A stretch of 64,000 nt of DNA from an uncultured Muribaculaceae bacterium. GTDB lineage: Bacteria > Bacteroidota > Bacteroidia > Bacteroidales > Muribaculaceae. The notes under the pieces are model-generated. The model saw only the letters and a program-made list of their open reading frames with translations. It had not been told where the DNA came from and made no database searches. This document shows positions 56,543 through 64,000 of this stretch, one piece after another. Made by a program: the position numbers and the translations under genes. The stretch's first letter is position 1, and each line of letters starts with the position of its first letter. The stretch spans positions 62,001-126,000 of the forward strand of contig CANQZG010000006.1 in assembly GCA_947628305.1 (NCBI GenBank). The letters run 5' to 3'.

Positions 56543-57034
56543 TTAATTGATAATGGATGCAAGCATTGAGTCAGAGGGGTTTACTGCCACTATTTTCCCG
56601 ACAGGGTCTATCAGGTAGGCGTTATAGCCGGCTGAAAGATTGTAGGATTGTGCGATTTCACGGGCCTTTGCCCCCTGCACGTTAAATTGCGATTCCGCAC
56701 TAAGATTGTCCCTACGCACTATCTCGCGAAAGAGGCGCTCACTACGGTCAAAATTGACCGATAAGAGACAAAATCGTTCTTTATCAGCGTTCCTGGCAAA
56801 TGCCTGGTAGCGGTTGACGTCTATGCGTGACCCAGGGTTCTCTGAATTCCATAGGGTGAGCAATACGTAACGTCCTTTCATGTCGGCGAGCGAAAACGTG
56901 GAATCGCTGTCGGTGGTTAATTCAAACAGGGGAGCATTGTAGCCTTTCGCGGCTTCGGATACTCGCCCGGTATGAGCCGAGACTGAAATGATAAGAACGG
57001 CGAAGAACGCAATGAAATACATTGTTTTCTTCAT
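56543..57034 (-). CDS. Exported thioredoxin-fold protein lacking the CxxC
   Basis: A 163-residue protein with a signal peptide (MKKTMYFIAFFAVLIISVSA) and a TlpA/AhpC-like fold (APLFELTTDSDSTFSLADMKGRYVLLTLWNSENPGSR ... YNAYLIDPVGKIVAVNP). At the position where active members have WCxxC it has WNSENP, and there is only one cysteine in the mature protein, so it cannot act as a dithiol oxidoreductase. It may be a binding or structural relative. Preceded by a structured leader of about 130 bases. Confidence 0.85.
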   Translation of the reverse strand: MKKTMYFIAFFAVLIISVSAHTGRVSEAAKGYNAPLFELTTDSDSTFSLADMKGRYVLLTLWNSENPGSRIDVNRYQAFARNADKERFCLLSVNFDRSERLFREIVRRDNLSAESQFNVQGAKAREIAQSYNLSAGYNAYLIDPVGKIVAVNPSDSMLASIIN

Positions 57035-57060
57035 CAGTTACTGTATAAAGTTAAACTTAA

Positions 57061-57148
57061 GAAACAGATTGGACGTAGTCAATGAAGTCTTGCGCCCCGG
57101 CTGTTTCCCGCCGATTTTCGGCTGACGGTTATTACCTCCGTAATAACC
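57061..57148 (-). promoter_or_regulatory. Structured leader before the thioredoxin-fold gene
   Basis: Between promoter and start, the minus-strand transcript can fold into GGTTATTAC-GGAG-GTAATAACC (57127-57148), then GCCGA-AAA-TCGGC (57110-57122), then a domain closed by GAAACAG/CTGTTTC (about 57061-57107). Several consecutive stems in a non-coding leader suggest a regulatory RNA, but it matches no riboswitch class known to me. Confidence 0.45.
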
Positions 57149-57169
57149 TCACTGCATTTAAAAACAATG

Positions 57170-57199
57170 CAAAGTTACAAAAGATTTCGGCATCTGCAA
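57170..57199 (-). promoter_or_regulatory. Promoter of the thioredoxin-fold gene
   Basis: Minus strand: TTG, 19 bases, TAACTTTG. Implies a leader of about 130 bases. Confidence 0.8.
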
Positions 57200-57243
57200 A
57201 ATTTAGGTTCTCATAGTCAGGATGTTATGGCTGTTGACTCCTC

Positions 57244-57340
57244 TGAAACCCACTTCCAAAGCGGGTTTCAAGCATTTGTTAAATTAAGTCAAACGGCTGA
57301 CAAAAACATGTTGTACAACATGTTTTTGTCAGCCGTTTGA
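57244..57340. terminator. Two adjacent palindromes, probable terminators
   Basis: 57244-57270 is TGAAACCC / GGGTTTCA with an 11-base loop. 57289-57340 is a perfect 52-bp palindrome (26-bp arms, centre CATGTTGT|ACAACATG, containing CAAAAACATG). They lie after the SIMPL gene on the minus strand. T-tracts are weak on both strands, so termination is likely but not certain. The stretch holds no gene. Confidence 0.6.
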
Positions 57341-57361
57341 TGGTTTTGCCGTGTTGGAATG

Positions 57362-58057
57362 TCAATCCTCGAGGTAGTAGACGATGGTCGAGACAACGCG
57401 GACACGTTTGAGCCACGGGGTGCTTGAGTCGCTGTCGTCGATTGAGAATTGGCCTTGGGAGGCTGTCTTTATTTTCCCGACATGGCTCTCGCTGTCGGCG
57501 GCGAATTGGTCAGCGGCAGCGCGGGCGTTCTTAGTGGCCTCGGCAATCATCTGAGGTTTGATTGAATTGAGGTCGGTATACTGGTAGTTGATGAATGAGT
57601 TGGTGAACGCGATTCCCTCTTTCAGCAGGTCGGTCTGTTTGTCAAGGAGTTCACGTACTTTATCGACCTTTGATGTCGTGACTGTGACAGTGCATGAGAG
57701 GGAATACTTGTATTTGAATGTCTCGGAACGGTACACGTTAGCGGCTGCATCGTATGTGCTCGGCGGGTTGGCCGATATTTCATCGTTCGTGATTCCGTTG
57801 GAGGTCAGGAAATTTATTATTATCCCGTTGTTTTTGTTTATTTGGTCATATATTGTGACAAGGTCATTGCCGACGACATTATAGGTTATCGGCCATGTGA
57901 CGAGATTGGCCTTGACCTCTTTTTCGGCAAGGCCTCTGACAGTCACTTCCCGGTCACGGTAGGCGATGTTGTCGATTCCAGCCTTCAGGCACAGGCCTAA
58001 GGCGAGTATTCCGGCGGCGATTATGACTGCCGGAATGATTTTGGATAGATTTTTCAT
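57362..58057 (-). CDS. SIMPL-domain (DUF541) periplasmic protein
   Basis: A 231-residue protein with an N-terminal membrane anchor or signal (about 8-25, VIIAAGILALGLCL) and a SIMPL domain (VTVRGLAEKEVKANLVTWPITYNVVGNDLVTIYDQINKN ... MIAEATKNARAAADQFA). The best-known relative is E. coli YggE, linked to oxidative stress; the biochemical role is unknown. It follows a 170-residue membrane protein gene by 30 bases on the same strand. Confidence 0.88.
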   Translation of the reverse strand: MKNLSKIIPAVIIAAGILALGLCLKAGIDNIAYRDREVTVRGLAEKEVKANLVTWPITYNVVGNDLVTIYDQINKNNGIIINFLTSNGITNDEISANPPSTYDAAANVYRSETFKYKYSLSCTVTVTTSKVDKVRELLDKQTDLLKEGIAFTNSFINYQYTDLNSIKPQMIAEATKNARAAADQFAADSESHVGKIKTASQGQFSIDDSDSSTPWLKRVRVVSTIVYYLED

Positions 58058-58087
58058 AAAATGATAGATTAGTGTAGTAATAACGGA

Positions 58088-58600
58088 TTAGTTGATGTTG
58101 TGTTTTATTTTGTCAAGCGGGATGAATAAAAAATGGATGTGGGGATGTGACAATGATACACGGAGGTGTCCGTTGTTGGTGTCATATCCACTTACCATTG
58201 ACGGGGGGAGCGTGAGGGTGGGCGGGACATAACGCAACGGCAGTGGAGACGGTTTCTTATCCTCGGCCGATGTGTCTGCGGCCGGTTCATCGGGAAAATA
58301 TTTCACATTAATACTCCCGTCGGTGTGCTGGGTAATGGTCTGTCGGTAGAGAATCGCCCTGACCTCGGGGCGTAACATGTGATTGATGTACACTAATGGC
58401 AGTATCATCGGGTAGACCACCATCAATACCATTAATGCAACGACAATGAATCTCCAGTCATATAACCCTATGGCGAGTAAAATCAATATCGGTGTCGCGA
58501 TAACGAACCCCCACTGTCGCAGCAATTTGACAGTGAGGCTTCGCGTATATAACGAGAGGTCGACTTTGAACGGTTCGGTAGTGAACGCCCTGGGTACCAC
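58088..58600 (-). CDS. Two-helix membrane protein of unknown function
   Basis: A 170-residue protein: short N-terminus, two adjacent membrane helices at about 30-72 (FVIATPILILLAIGLY, FIVVALMVLMVVYPMILPLVY), and a soluble C-terminal part with an acidic Pro-rich linker (DEPAADTSAEDKK) and a beta-rich end. The GTG start shares its first base with the TAG stop of the DUF1015 gene, and no ATG is available before the first helix, so initiation at GTG by translational coupling is likely. Resembles YcxB-like layouts; no function assigned. Confidence 0.7.
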   Translation of the reverse strand: MVPRAFTTEPFKVDLSLYTRSLTVKLLRQWGFVIATPILILLAIGLYDWRFIVVALMVLMVVYPMILPLVYINHMLRPEVRAILYRQTITQHTDGSINVKYFPDEPAADTSAEDKKPSPLPLRYVPPTLTLPPSMVSGYDTNNGHLRVSLSHPHIHFLFIPLDKIKHNIN

Positions 58601-59844
58601 TATTGTAGTTTATGGATGACGAGGCCTGAACGTAACTTCGGCTCAAACCATGTTGTCTTCGGGGGCATGATATTGCCTGTATCGGCAATGTCCATGAGCT
58701 GTTTCATGGAGACGGGATAGAGGGCGAGCGCGACGGCCATTTCACCGCTGTCAACACGACGCTTCAATTCACCGAGTCCACGTATTCCTCCCACGAAATC
58801 AATGCGTTTGTCGCTCCTTAGGTCGTGAATCCCGAGGATATCCCTTAGAATCAAATTGCTTGAAATAGTGACATCGAGAACCCCGATTGGGTCATTGTCA
58901 TCGTATGTGCCTTTATGAGCCGTGAGAGAGTACCAGCGTCCGTCAAGATACAGCGAGAAGTTGTGTAACGCCGACGGGCGATATTCCTCTATACCCATAT
59001 CCTCCATATCAAAATTTTTCTTGACGGCATCAAGAAATTGCGTCGGTGTCAGGCCATTCAGGTCTTTGACGACACGGTTGTAATCGATGATGTTAAGATG
59101 TGAGGCAGGGAAGCACACGGCGAGGAAGTAGTTGTATTCCTCATCCCCGCGGTGTGAGGGGTTGGTGCGGGCTTTCTCGTCACCGACAAGGGCGGCCGCG
59201 GCCGTGCGGTGATGACCGTCGGCGATGTACAGTGAAGGGATACGTTCAAATTCGGTGGTAATCCTGTCGATTGTCTCGGGCGAATCGATTACCCAGAACC
59301 GATGTCCGAAACCGTCGGGGGCGATGAAGTCATATTCAGGGTCGGTCACTGCGACTTCTTTGATAATCTGCTCTAATGCAGGATTATCGGGAAATGCGAA
59401 GAACACCGGCTCGATGTTGGCATTGTTTATACGGACGTGTTTCATACGGTCCTCCTCCTTGTCCCGGCGTGTGAGCTCATGTTTCTTTATGCGCCCCGAC
59501 ATGTAGTCCTCGACATTTGCAGCCACCACGATGCCGTATTGTGTACGGCCCTCCATCGTCTGGGCGTAGATATAGTATTTCTCGGTCTCGTCCTCTACGA
59601 GCCAACCGTTATCCTGAAATTTCATGAAGTTCTCGACGGCGCGGTCATATACCTCGGGGGCATGTTCGTCAGTCCCCGGTTCAAAGTCGATTTCAGGTTT
59701 TATTATATGATAGAGAGAACGGGGATTCCCTTCGGCCTCGACTCTGGCCTCGTCGGAGTTGAGGACATCGTATGGGCGTGACGCCACTTCAGTGATAATT
59801 TCACGGGGCGGGCGTAATCCTTTGAATGGTTTTATTTTAGCCAT
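58600..59844 (-). CDS. DUF1015-family protein
   Basis: A 414-residue cytoplasmic protein. The N-terminus KIKPFKGLRPPREIITEVASRPYDVLNSDEAR, the middle IADGHHRTAAA and the later AVCFPASHLNIIDYNRVVKDL are hallmarks of DUF1015, sometimes called putative HTH or SpoOJ-like proteins without evidence. In many genomes it sits near serA/serC; here it lies 15 bases after purA. Reaction unknown; the His-rich DGHHRTAAA motif suggests a catalytic or metal site. Confidence 0.9.
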   Translation of the reverse strand: MAKIKPFKGLRPPREIITEVASRPYDVLNSDEARVEAEGNPRSLYHIIKPEIDFEPGTDEHAPEVYDRAVENFMKFQDNGWLVEDETEKYYIYAQTMEGRTQYGIVVAANVEDYMSGRIKKHELTRRDKEEDRMKHVRINNANIEPVFFAFPDNPALEQIIKEVAVTDPEYDFIAPDGFGHRFWVIDSPETIDRITTEFERIPSLYIADGHHRTAAAALVGDEKARTNPSHRGDEEYNYFLAVCFPASHLNIIDYNRVVKDLNGLTPTQFLDAVKKNFDMEDMGIEEYRPSALHNFSLYLDGRWYSLTAHKGTYDDNDPIGVLDVTISSNLILRDILGIHDLRSDKRIDFVGGIRGLGELKRRVDSGEMAVALALYPVSMKQLMDIADTGNIMPPKTTWFEPKLRSGLVIHKLQ

Positions 59845-59859
59845 GGTATTGACGGTTAC

Positions 59860-61131
59860 TTATCGATTTAGGAAAATGGTCTGACGGCGGTCGGGACCTG
59901 TTGACACAATGTATATCGGGGTATCGAGTTCTTTTTCAAGGAAAGCGATATATTCCTTGAATTGAGCCGGGAATTCACTCTCATCCTGCATTGATGTCAT
60001 ATCGGTTTTCCATCCGGGAAGGGTGACGTAGACAGGTTCAATCTCCACGCGGTCGATGTCAAACGGCAGCTGCCGTGTCTCCTTGCCGTTCACCTTATAG
60101 GCGACACACGCCTTGATTGAGTCGAAGCTGTCAAGGACATCGCTTTTCATCATAATCAGCTTGTTGACTCCGTTAATCATTATTGCGTAACGTAATGCAA
60201 CGAGGTCAATCCATCCGCAACGACGTTCACGGCCGGTTACTGCGCCGTATTCATGGCCGATGTCACGTATTGTCTTCCCTGTCTCGTCAAATAGCTCGGT
60301 GGGGAACGGTCCACTGCCGACACGGGTGCAGTAAGCCTTGAATATACCGAATACATTGCCGATGCGTGTCGGTGCGATTCCGAGTCCGGCACATGCCCCG
60401 GATGTAATGGTGTTGGATGAAGTGACAAACGGGTAGCTGCCGAAGTCAACATCGAGCATTGTACCTTGTGCGCCCTCACATAGAACCGATTTGCCTTCAT
60501 CGAGAAGGGCGTTGATGACGTACTCGCTGTCGATGATGTCGTAGGACTTCATGTAATCGATTGCATCAAGCCATTTTTGTTCCAATTCATTGTAATCAGG
60601 CTTTTCACCCATGGCGTCGAGCATTGACAGGTGACGGTTGCGGGCGGCATTGTACCGTTCTTTGAAATCGGGGGCGAGGGCATCGCCGAGACGTAGGCCG
60701 TTACGGCTGATTTTATCGGTGTAGGTCGGGCCGATACCCTTGCCTGTAGTGCCGATTTTGGATGCCGCCTTGGCTCGTTCATTGGCTGCGTCAAGAAGTC
60801 GGTGAGTCGGCATGATGAGGTGTGCCTTCTTGGATATTTTCAATATGTCGCGCAGATTTACGCCACTTTTCTCAAGAGCCTCGGCTTCTTCCTTGAAAAG
60901 GACCGGGTCAAGGACAACGCCGTTGCCGATGATGTTTACTTGGTCATGCTGGAAGATACCTGACGGAATTGAGCGTAACACATATTTCTTACCTTCAAAT
61001 TCAAGTGTATGCCCGGCGTTCGGTCCTCCTTGGAAACGCGCCACCACGTCATATCGAGGGGTTAATACATCTACCACTTTGCCTTTGCCTTCGTCGCCCC
61101 ATTGGAGGCCGAGGAGTACATCTGCTTTCAT
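59860..61131 (-). CDS. purA: Adenylosuccinate synthetase
   Basis: GTP-dependent first step from IMP to AMP. It has 423 residues from the ATG at MKADVLLGLQWGDEGKGK; the open frame continues upstream but only this start gives the standard N-terminus. P-loop-like GDEGKGKVVD, PNAGHTLEF, the TTGKGIGPTYTDK segment, and the C-terminal VSTGPDRRQTIF. It lies 40 bases after the Fur-family gene and 15 before DUF1015, forming fur-purA-DUF1015. Confidence 0.97.
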   Translation of the reverse strand: MKADVLLGLQWGDEGKGKVVDVLTPRYDVVARFQGGPNAGHTLEFEGKKYVLRSIPSGIFQHDQVNIIGNGVVLDPVLFKEEAEALEKSGVNLRDILKISKKAHLIMPTHRLLDAANERAKAASKIGTTGKGIGPTYTDKISRNGLRLGDALAPDFKERYNAARNRHLSMLDAMGEKPDYNELEQKWLDAIDYMKSYDIIDSEYVINALLDEGKSVLCEGAQGTMLDVDFGSYPFVTSSNTITSGACAGLGIAPTRIGNVFGIFKAYCTRVGSGPFPTELFDETGKTIRDIGHEYGAVTGRERRCGWIDLVALRYAIMINGVNKLIMMKSDVLDSFDSIKACVAYKVNGKETRQLPFDIDRVEIEPVYVTLPGWKTDMTSMQDESEFPAQFKEYIAFLEKELDTPIYIVSTGPDRRQTIFLNR

Positions 61132-61171
61132 TTCGTGATTATCGTTTAATATAGATAGTGAAAAGTTGAAA

Positions 61172-61654
61172 CTATTTTTTGGATGAGGATTTTGACTGGC
61201 GGTTCTTGCGTTGGCATCTCGAGCAAATCCCGTAGATGTTAAGGTCAAAATAGTCGGAACGGAATGCCGAATACCGTCTGGAATTTAGAATCCTGGTGAT
61301 TTCAGGGTCGCGTGCCTCTTTGACACGTCCGCACTGTGAGCACACCAGGTGCAGGTGATTGCCGCTGATTGATGTCACTTTCTCATATTGTGCCGTGGCG
61401 TTGCCGAATGTATGGCGTCTTACAAGTCCGGCGTCGATGAGCAGTTCGATGGTGTTGTACACCGTCCCAAGGCTGAGGTGTAAACCGTCGGCCTCTATTG
61501 CATCATGCAGTGATTCGATGACAAAATGGTCGGTCATTGACATCACTTTGTCAAGGACGATGAACCTCTCGGGCGTTTTGCGTAATCTGCGCCCTTTGAG
61601 GTAACGGGTGAATGCGCCTGTTGCGACCAGTGTTATCTTGTCATCGGTGTTCAC
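61172..61654 (-). CDS. Fur-family metal/peroxide-responsive repressor
   Basis: A 160-residue winged-helix regulator: DNA-binding domain about 20-85 (RKTPERFIVLDKVMSMTDHFVIESLHDAIE ... LSLGTVYNTIELLIDAGLVRRHTFG), metal segment NHLHLVCSQCGRVKE, and a second CxxC (CSRCQ) near the C-terminus; the two CxxC pairs would bind structural zinc. Fur, PerR and Zur cannot be told apart by eye. The start is a GTG; a TATATTTG box (61660-61667) ends only 5 bases upstream, so the mRNA may be leaderless or start codon choice may differ. Confidence 0.88.
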   Translation of the reverse strand: MNTDDKITLVATGAFTRYLKGRRLRKTPERFIVLDKVMSMTDHFVIESLHDAIEADGLHLSLGTVYNTIELLIDAGLVRRHTFGNATAQYEKVTSISGNHLHLVCSQCGRVKEARDPEITRILNSRRYSAFRSDYFDLNIYGICSRCQRKNRQSKSSSKK

Positions 61655-61694
61655 AGGTACAAATATACACAGAATTTTTGGTTTGACTTCAATG

Positions 61695-62468
61695 TCATTT
61701 TAGATTTTCACGCACCCGGTCAAGATATTTTTTCATCGCATCGGAGTCACGTCTTGTCACGATGTCGCGTAATGTCTCCAGTTGTGAGGTTATTCGCTCC
61801 AGTTGTGCGGGGGTATTGGGGTTGAACAGTATTTCGCTTAACAGAAAATCGTCTTCTGACATCAGGCCGCGTGCGATTGCGAGATGACGCTTGAAGGTGG
61901 TTCCCGGTGCGTCCTGATGTTTCATGATTCCGGCGAACACGAGGGTTGAGGCGAACGGGATTGACAGGGAGTAGGCGATAGTCTCGTCGTGTTGTGAAAA
62001 GGTGTATTCCTCGATGTGCAGACCGAGACGGCTGTAAAGGTCACGGAAGAAGACCTTGCCGAGATGGTCGCCCTCCGAGATGATTATGGCGTTTTCATCG
62101 GCAAGATTGCCAAGGCTTGCGAATGTCGGGCCGAACATCGGATGGGTGGAGACAAATGGGTGACCTGCGGTGGCGTAGAATTCCGGCAACCCGGTCTTGA
62201 CCGAGGCGATGTCGGATATGATGCACCCTTGGGGTAAAAGGGGGAGGATATCACGGAAGGCCTCGATTGTGTACCTGACTGTGACGGCGTTTATGACCAG
62301 TTCAGGGGTGAATGCCTCCACTTCGTTAATAGAGGCGAAACGGCGACAGTTGAATGTGAACAACAGGCGTTTTGGGTCGGTGTCATATATCGCGACTTCA
62401 TGTTCGGCTGATAATAGGTCGCAAAAGAATGACCCCATTTTACCCGCCCCGAGTATAAGTATTTTCAT
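61695..62468 (-). CDS. tyrA: Prephenate dehydrogenase (tyrosine branch)
   Basis: NAD(P)-dependent conversion of prephenate to hydroxyphenylpyruvate. It has 257 residues: Rossmann start MKILILGAGKMGSFF, then DIASVKTGLPEF and the substrate motif STHPMFGPTFASLG. It is shorter than enterobacterial TyrA because it has no chorismate mutase domain, which here is fused to the DAHP synthase encoded 5 bases upstream. Part of an aromatic amino-acid operon. Confidence 0.93.
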   Translation of the reverse strand: MKILILGAGKMGSFFCDLLSAEHEVAIYDTDPKRLLFTFNCRRFASINEVEAFTPELVINAVTVRYTIEAFRDILPLLPQGCIISDIASVKTGLPEFYATAGHPFVSTHPMFGPTFASLGNLADENAIIISEGDHLGKVFFRDLYSRLGLHIEEYTFSQHDETIAYSLSIPFASTLVFAGIMKHQDAPGTTFKRHLAIARGLMSEDDFLLSEILFNPNTPAQLERITSQLETLRDIVTRRDSDAMKKYLDRVRENLK

Positions 62469-62473
62469 CTATG

Positions 62474-63556
62474 TTATTGTTTTCGGTCGTTAAGAATTTC
62501 AATCTGTTGTCTAACTGATTCCTCATGGATTGCCAGTAAAAGGGTCTTCATGAATTCCTCATCCATTCCCATCTCCTTGCCGAGGTTCACCCTGTCGCGG
62601 ATGATGTCGTTGAATCGTCCGGCTTGGAGCACAGGCATGCGGTGCTCCTTTTTGTAACGGCCAATTTCGCGGGAGACGGCCATGCGTTTATTGAGGATTT
62701 CAAGAAGTTCGTTGTCGATGTTGTCGATTTGCTGGCGTAGAAGCGCGAGGCTCTCGGTCGAGACCTTCTCGTCACGAATCACAAGGGTGTGGAGGATGTA
62801 GTTCAATACCTCGGGTGTGAGTTGTTGGGCGGCATCGCTCCATGCGCAGTCGGGGTCGCAGTGTGATTCTATTATAAGACCATCGAAACCCATGTCCATT
62901 GCCTGTTGTGACAATGGGGCGATGAGTTCGCGTTTCCCGCCTATATGGGACGGGTCATGGATTATCGGCAGTTCGGGGAAACGCAGCTGTAGCTCGATGG
63001 GGATATGCCATTGGGGCATATTGCGGTAGAGGTGTTTGCCGTATGTCGAGAAACCCCTGTGAATTGCGCCGAGACGGCGTATACCGGCGTTATATATGCG
63101 TTGTAAGGCTCCAATCCAAAGGTCGAGGTCGGGGTTTATGGGATTTTTCACAAGAACCGGGATGTCAATATCGGCAGTGGCGAGAGTGTCGGCAATCTCC
63201 TGCATTGCGAATGGATTGGCCGATGTGCGTGCTCCAATCCACAGGATGTCTATGCCGTTTTCAATGGCCTCGATTACATGTCCTTTGTTGGCGACCTCAG
63301 TGCTGACATACATGCCGGTCTCCTCCTTGACGCGTTTGAGCCATTTGAGGCCCGGCGTACCGACCCCCTCGAATCCTCCCGGCTTGGTGCGGGGTTTCCA
63401 TATTCCGGCCCTGAATATTTTGATACCGTTGTGGGACAGTTGGCGGGCCGTTGTCATCACTTGTTCCTCGGTCTCGGCACTGCATGGCCCGGCGATAACA
63501 ATTGGTCGCTTGATTTCAGGGCATCCGGCCGGGGTTATGGGTTTTAAGTCTTTCAT
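62474..63556 (-). CDS. Bifunctional DAHP synthase / chorismate mutase
   Basis: A 360-residue fusion. Residues about 1-260 are a type I-beta DAHP synthase (VIAGPCSAETEEQVM, IFRAGIWKPRTKPGGFEGVG, ILWIGARTSANPF, IIHDPSHIGGKRE), the entry to the shikimate pathway. Residues about 270-355 are an AroQ chorismate mutase (LRQQIDNIDNELLEILNKRM, IGRYKKEH). The fusion lets the mutase domain mediate feedback control of the synthase, as known for C-terminal AroQ fusions. It follows the aminotransferase by 3 bases. Confidence 0.95.
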   Translation of the reverse strand: MKDLKPITPAGCPEIKRPIVIAGPCSAETEEQVMTTARQLSHNGIKIFRAGIWKPRTKPGGFEGVGTPGLKWLKRVKEETGMYVSTEVANKGHVIEAIENGIDILWIGARTSANPFAMQEIADTLATADIDIPVLVKNPINPDLDLWIGALQRIYNAGIRRLGAIHRGFSTYGKHLYRNMPQWHIPIELQLRFPELPIIHDPSHIGGKRELIAPLSQQAMDMGFDGLIIESHCDPDCAWSDAAQQLTPEVLNYILHTLVIRDEKVSTESLALLRQQIDNIDNELLEILNKRMAVSREIGRYKKEHRMPVLQAGRFNDIIRDRVNLGKEMGMDEEFMKTLLLAIHEESVRQQIEILNDRKQ

Positions 63557-63559
63557 TTG

Positions 63560-64000
63560 TCAATTTATGTGTAAGTTTGTCTTTATTCGTGTCAATGCCT
63601 CGGCCATCCGTTCTTCGGTGGCGCATAGCGAGATTCTGATATATTTCTCACCGTTTGAGCCGAATATGAATCCGGGGGTTATGAACACCCGCGCCTTTTC
63701 AAGAACTCTGTCGGCAAGTGCTTCACCTGACGGGCAGTCATCGGGGACCCGTCCCCACAAGAAAAGTCCGCGTTGCTCAGGGTCGAAACTGCATCTTAGC
63801 GCGTGCATGATTTGTTCGGCAATCAGGCGTCTCTCCTTATAGACGGAGTTTACTTCGGCATACCATTCGGAAGATGCGTCAAGACCCTTGATTGCGGCAA
63901 GCATCAATGGTTTGAACTGGCCGGAGTCGATATTGGATTTTACTTTTAGAATCCATTGGATGAATGTGGGATTGGACGCGAGCATCCCGACACGCCAGCC
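63560..64000 (-). CDS. Class I/II aminotransferase, C-terminal part
   Basis: Only the last about 146 residues are inside the window; the frame is open at base 64000. Beginning GWRVGMLASN, with the sub-domain RGLFLWGRVPDD ... ARVFITPGFIFGSNGEKYIRISLC, it is the C-terminal half of a PLP fold-type I aminotransferase. The gene order aminotransferase - DAHP synthase/chorismate mutase - tyrA indicates an aromatic amino-acid or prephenate aminotransferase; an LL-DAP type cannot be excluded from this part alone. Confidence 0.88.
   Translation of the reverse strand, partial: GWRVGMLASNPTFIQWILKVKSNIDSGQFKPLMLAAIKGLDASSEWYAEVNSVYKERRLIAEQIMHALRCSFDPEQRGLFLWGRVPDDCPSGEALADRVLEKARVFITPGFIFGSNGEKYIRISLCATEERMAEALTRIKTNLHIN

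Noticed and set aside
57127..57148. Fifth copy of the GTCA-hairpin core in the thioredoxin-fold gene leader
   Set aside because: The flank is TGAC rather than GTCA and the stem-loop is 9-4-9 rather than 6-2-6, with no terminal repeats; resemblance is too loose.

Overview
The window looks like chromosomal DNA from a Bacteroidales bacterium, most likely a gut Muribaculaceae/Bacteroidaceae-type organism. Four things point that way. Promoters follow the Bacteroidetes form TTG-N19..22-TAnnTTTG and recur upstream of genes, and Shine-Dalgarno sequences are mostly weak. There are many family-typical genes: class 1b PyrD/PyrK, a FeoA-FeoB fusion, a cysteine-poor DksA/TraR protein, a DUF4296 lipoprotein beside lspA, a fused DAHP synthase/chorismate mutase, and a PIF1-like helicase with a TPR tail. 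Several gene orders are also typical: nusB-yajC-ybbR-coaE and pyrB-pyrI. No rRNA, CRISPR array, prophage or transposase gene was seen. The taxonomic call is by recognition only.

Layout. 1-3.6 kb: end of a thiamine operon (thiG partial, thiC, thiH), closed by a 31-bp perfect palindrome. 3.6-7.1 kb, minus strand: rplU-rpmA and a PMCA-type Ca2+ ATPase. 7.2-11 kb: a small unknown ORF, then an enlarged nusB, yajC, a YbbR-domain protein and coaE. 11-12.7 kb: an accessory island with an AT-rich leucine-rich-repeat lipoprotein gene between two direct copies of a palindrome-rich (REP-like) repeat. 12.8-14.7 kb, minus: tRNA-Cys and an abundant-type TPR/OmpA-like lipoprotein. 15-21 kb: speA-truA and sugar-phosphate genes (ROK glucokinase, manA, BadF-type kinase). 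21-25.7 kb, minus: glyA, pyrB-pyrI-flavin reductase behind a candidate leader-peptide attenuator, and an ECF sigma factor with a membrane protein. 25.8-31.4 kb: feoAB, mutS2, an HdeD-type protein. 31.6-36.5 kb: a Trp/Gly-rich secreted protein, an OmpP1/FadL porin and a helicase. 36.6-41.7 kb: NfeD, an SPFH protein, transglutaminase, NlpC/P60 and dipeptide epimerase, the last three suggesting murein-peptide processing. 42-47.9 kb: rubredoxin, ileS, dksA-like, lspA and two lipoprotein/hypothetical genes. 47.9-52.7 kb, minus: pyrD-pyrK and valS. 52.9-56.5 kb: a GH30 hydrolase, tpiA, a SPOR protein, folE. 56.5-64 kb, minus: a thioredoxin-fold protein, a SIMPL protein, DUF1015, purA, a Fur regulator, and aromatic amino-acid genes (tyrA, DAHP synthase/chorismate mutase, aminotransferase).

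The most interesting non-coding signals are as follows. (1) Two related 280-330 bp fold-back elements (19804-20130 and 41787-42066) share terminal inverted repeats and two oppositely oriented hairpins. The cores of those hairpins keep an exact 6-2-6 geometry with fully covarying stems. (2) A mosaic of perfect palindromes flanks the LRR gene. (3) A reused promoter module of 19 or more identical bases lies upstream of valS (twice, the distal copy diverged) and tpiA. (4) A putative 52-codon leader ORF overlaps a terminator ahead of pyrB. Among proteins, NusB carries what looks like an internal duplication of its N-terminal half. All functions are inferred by reading motifs; no database search was run.
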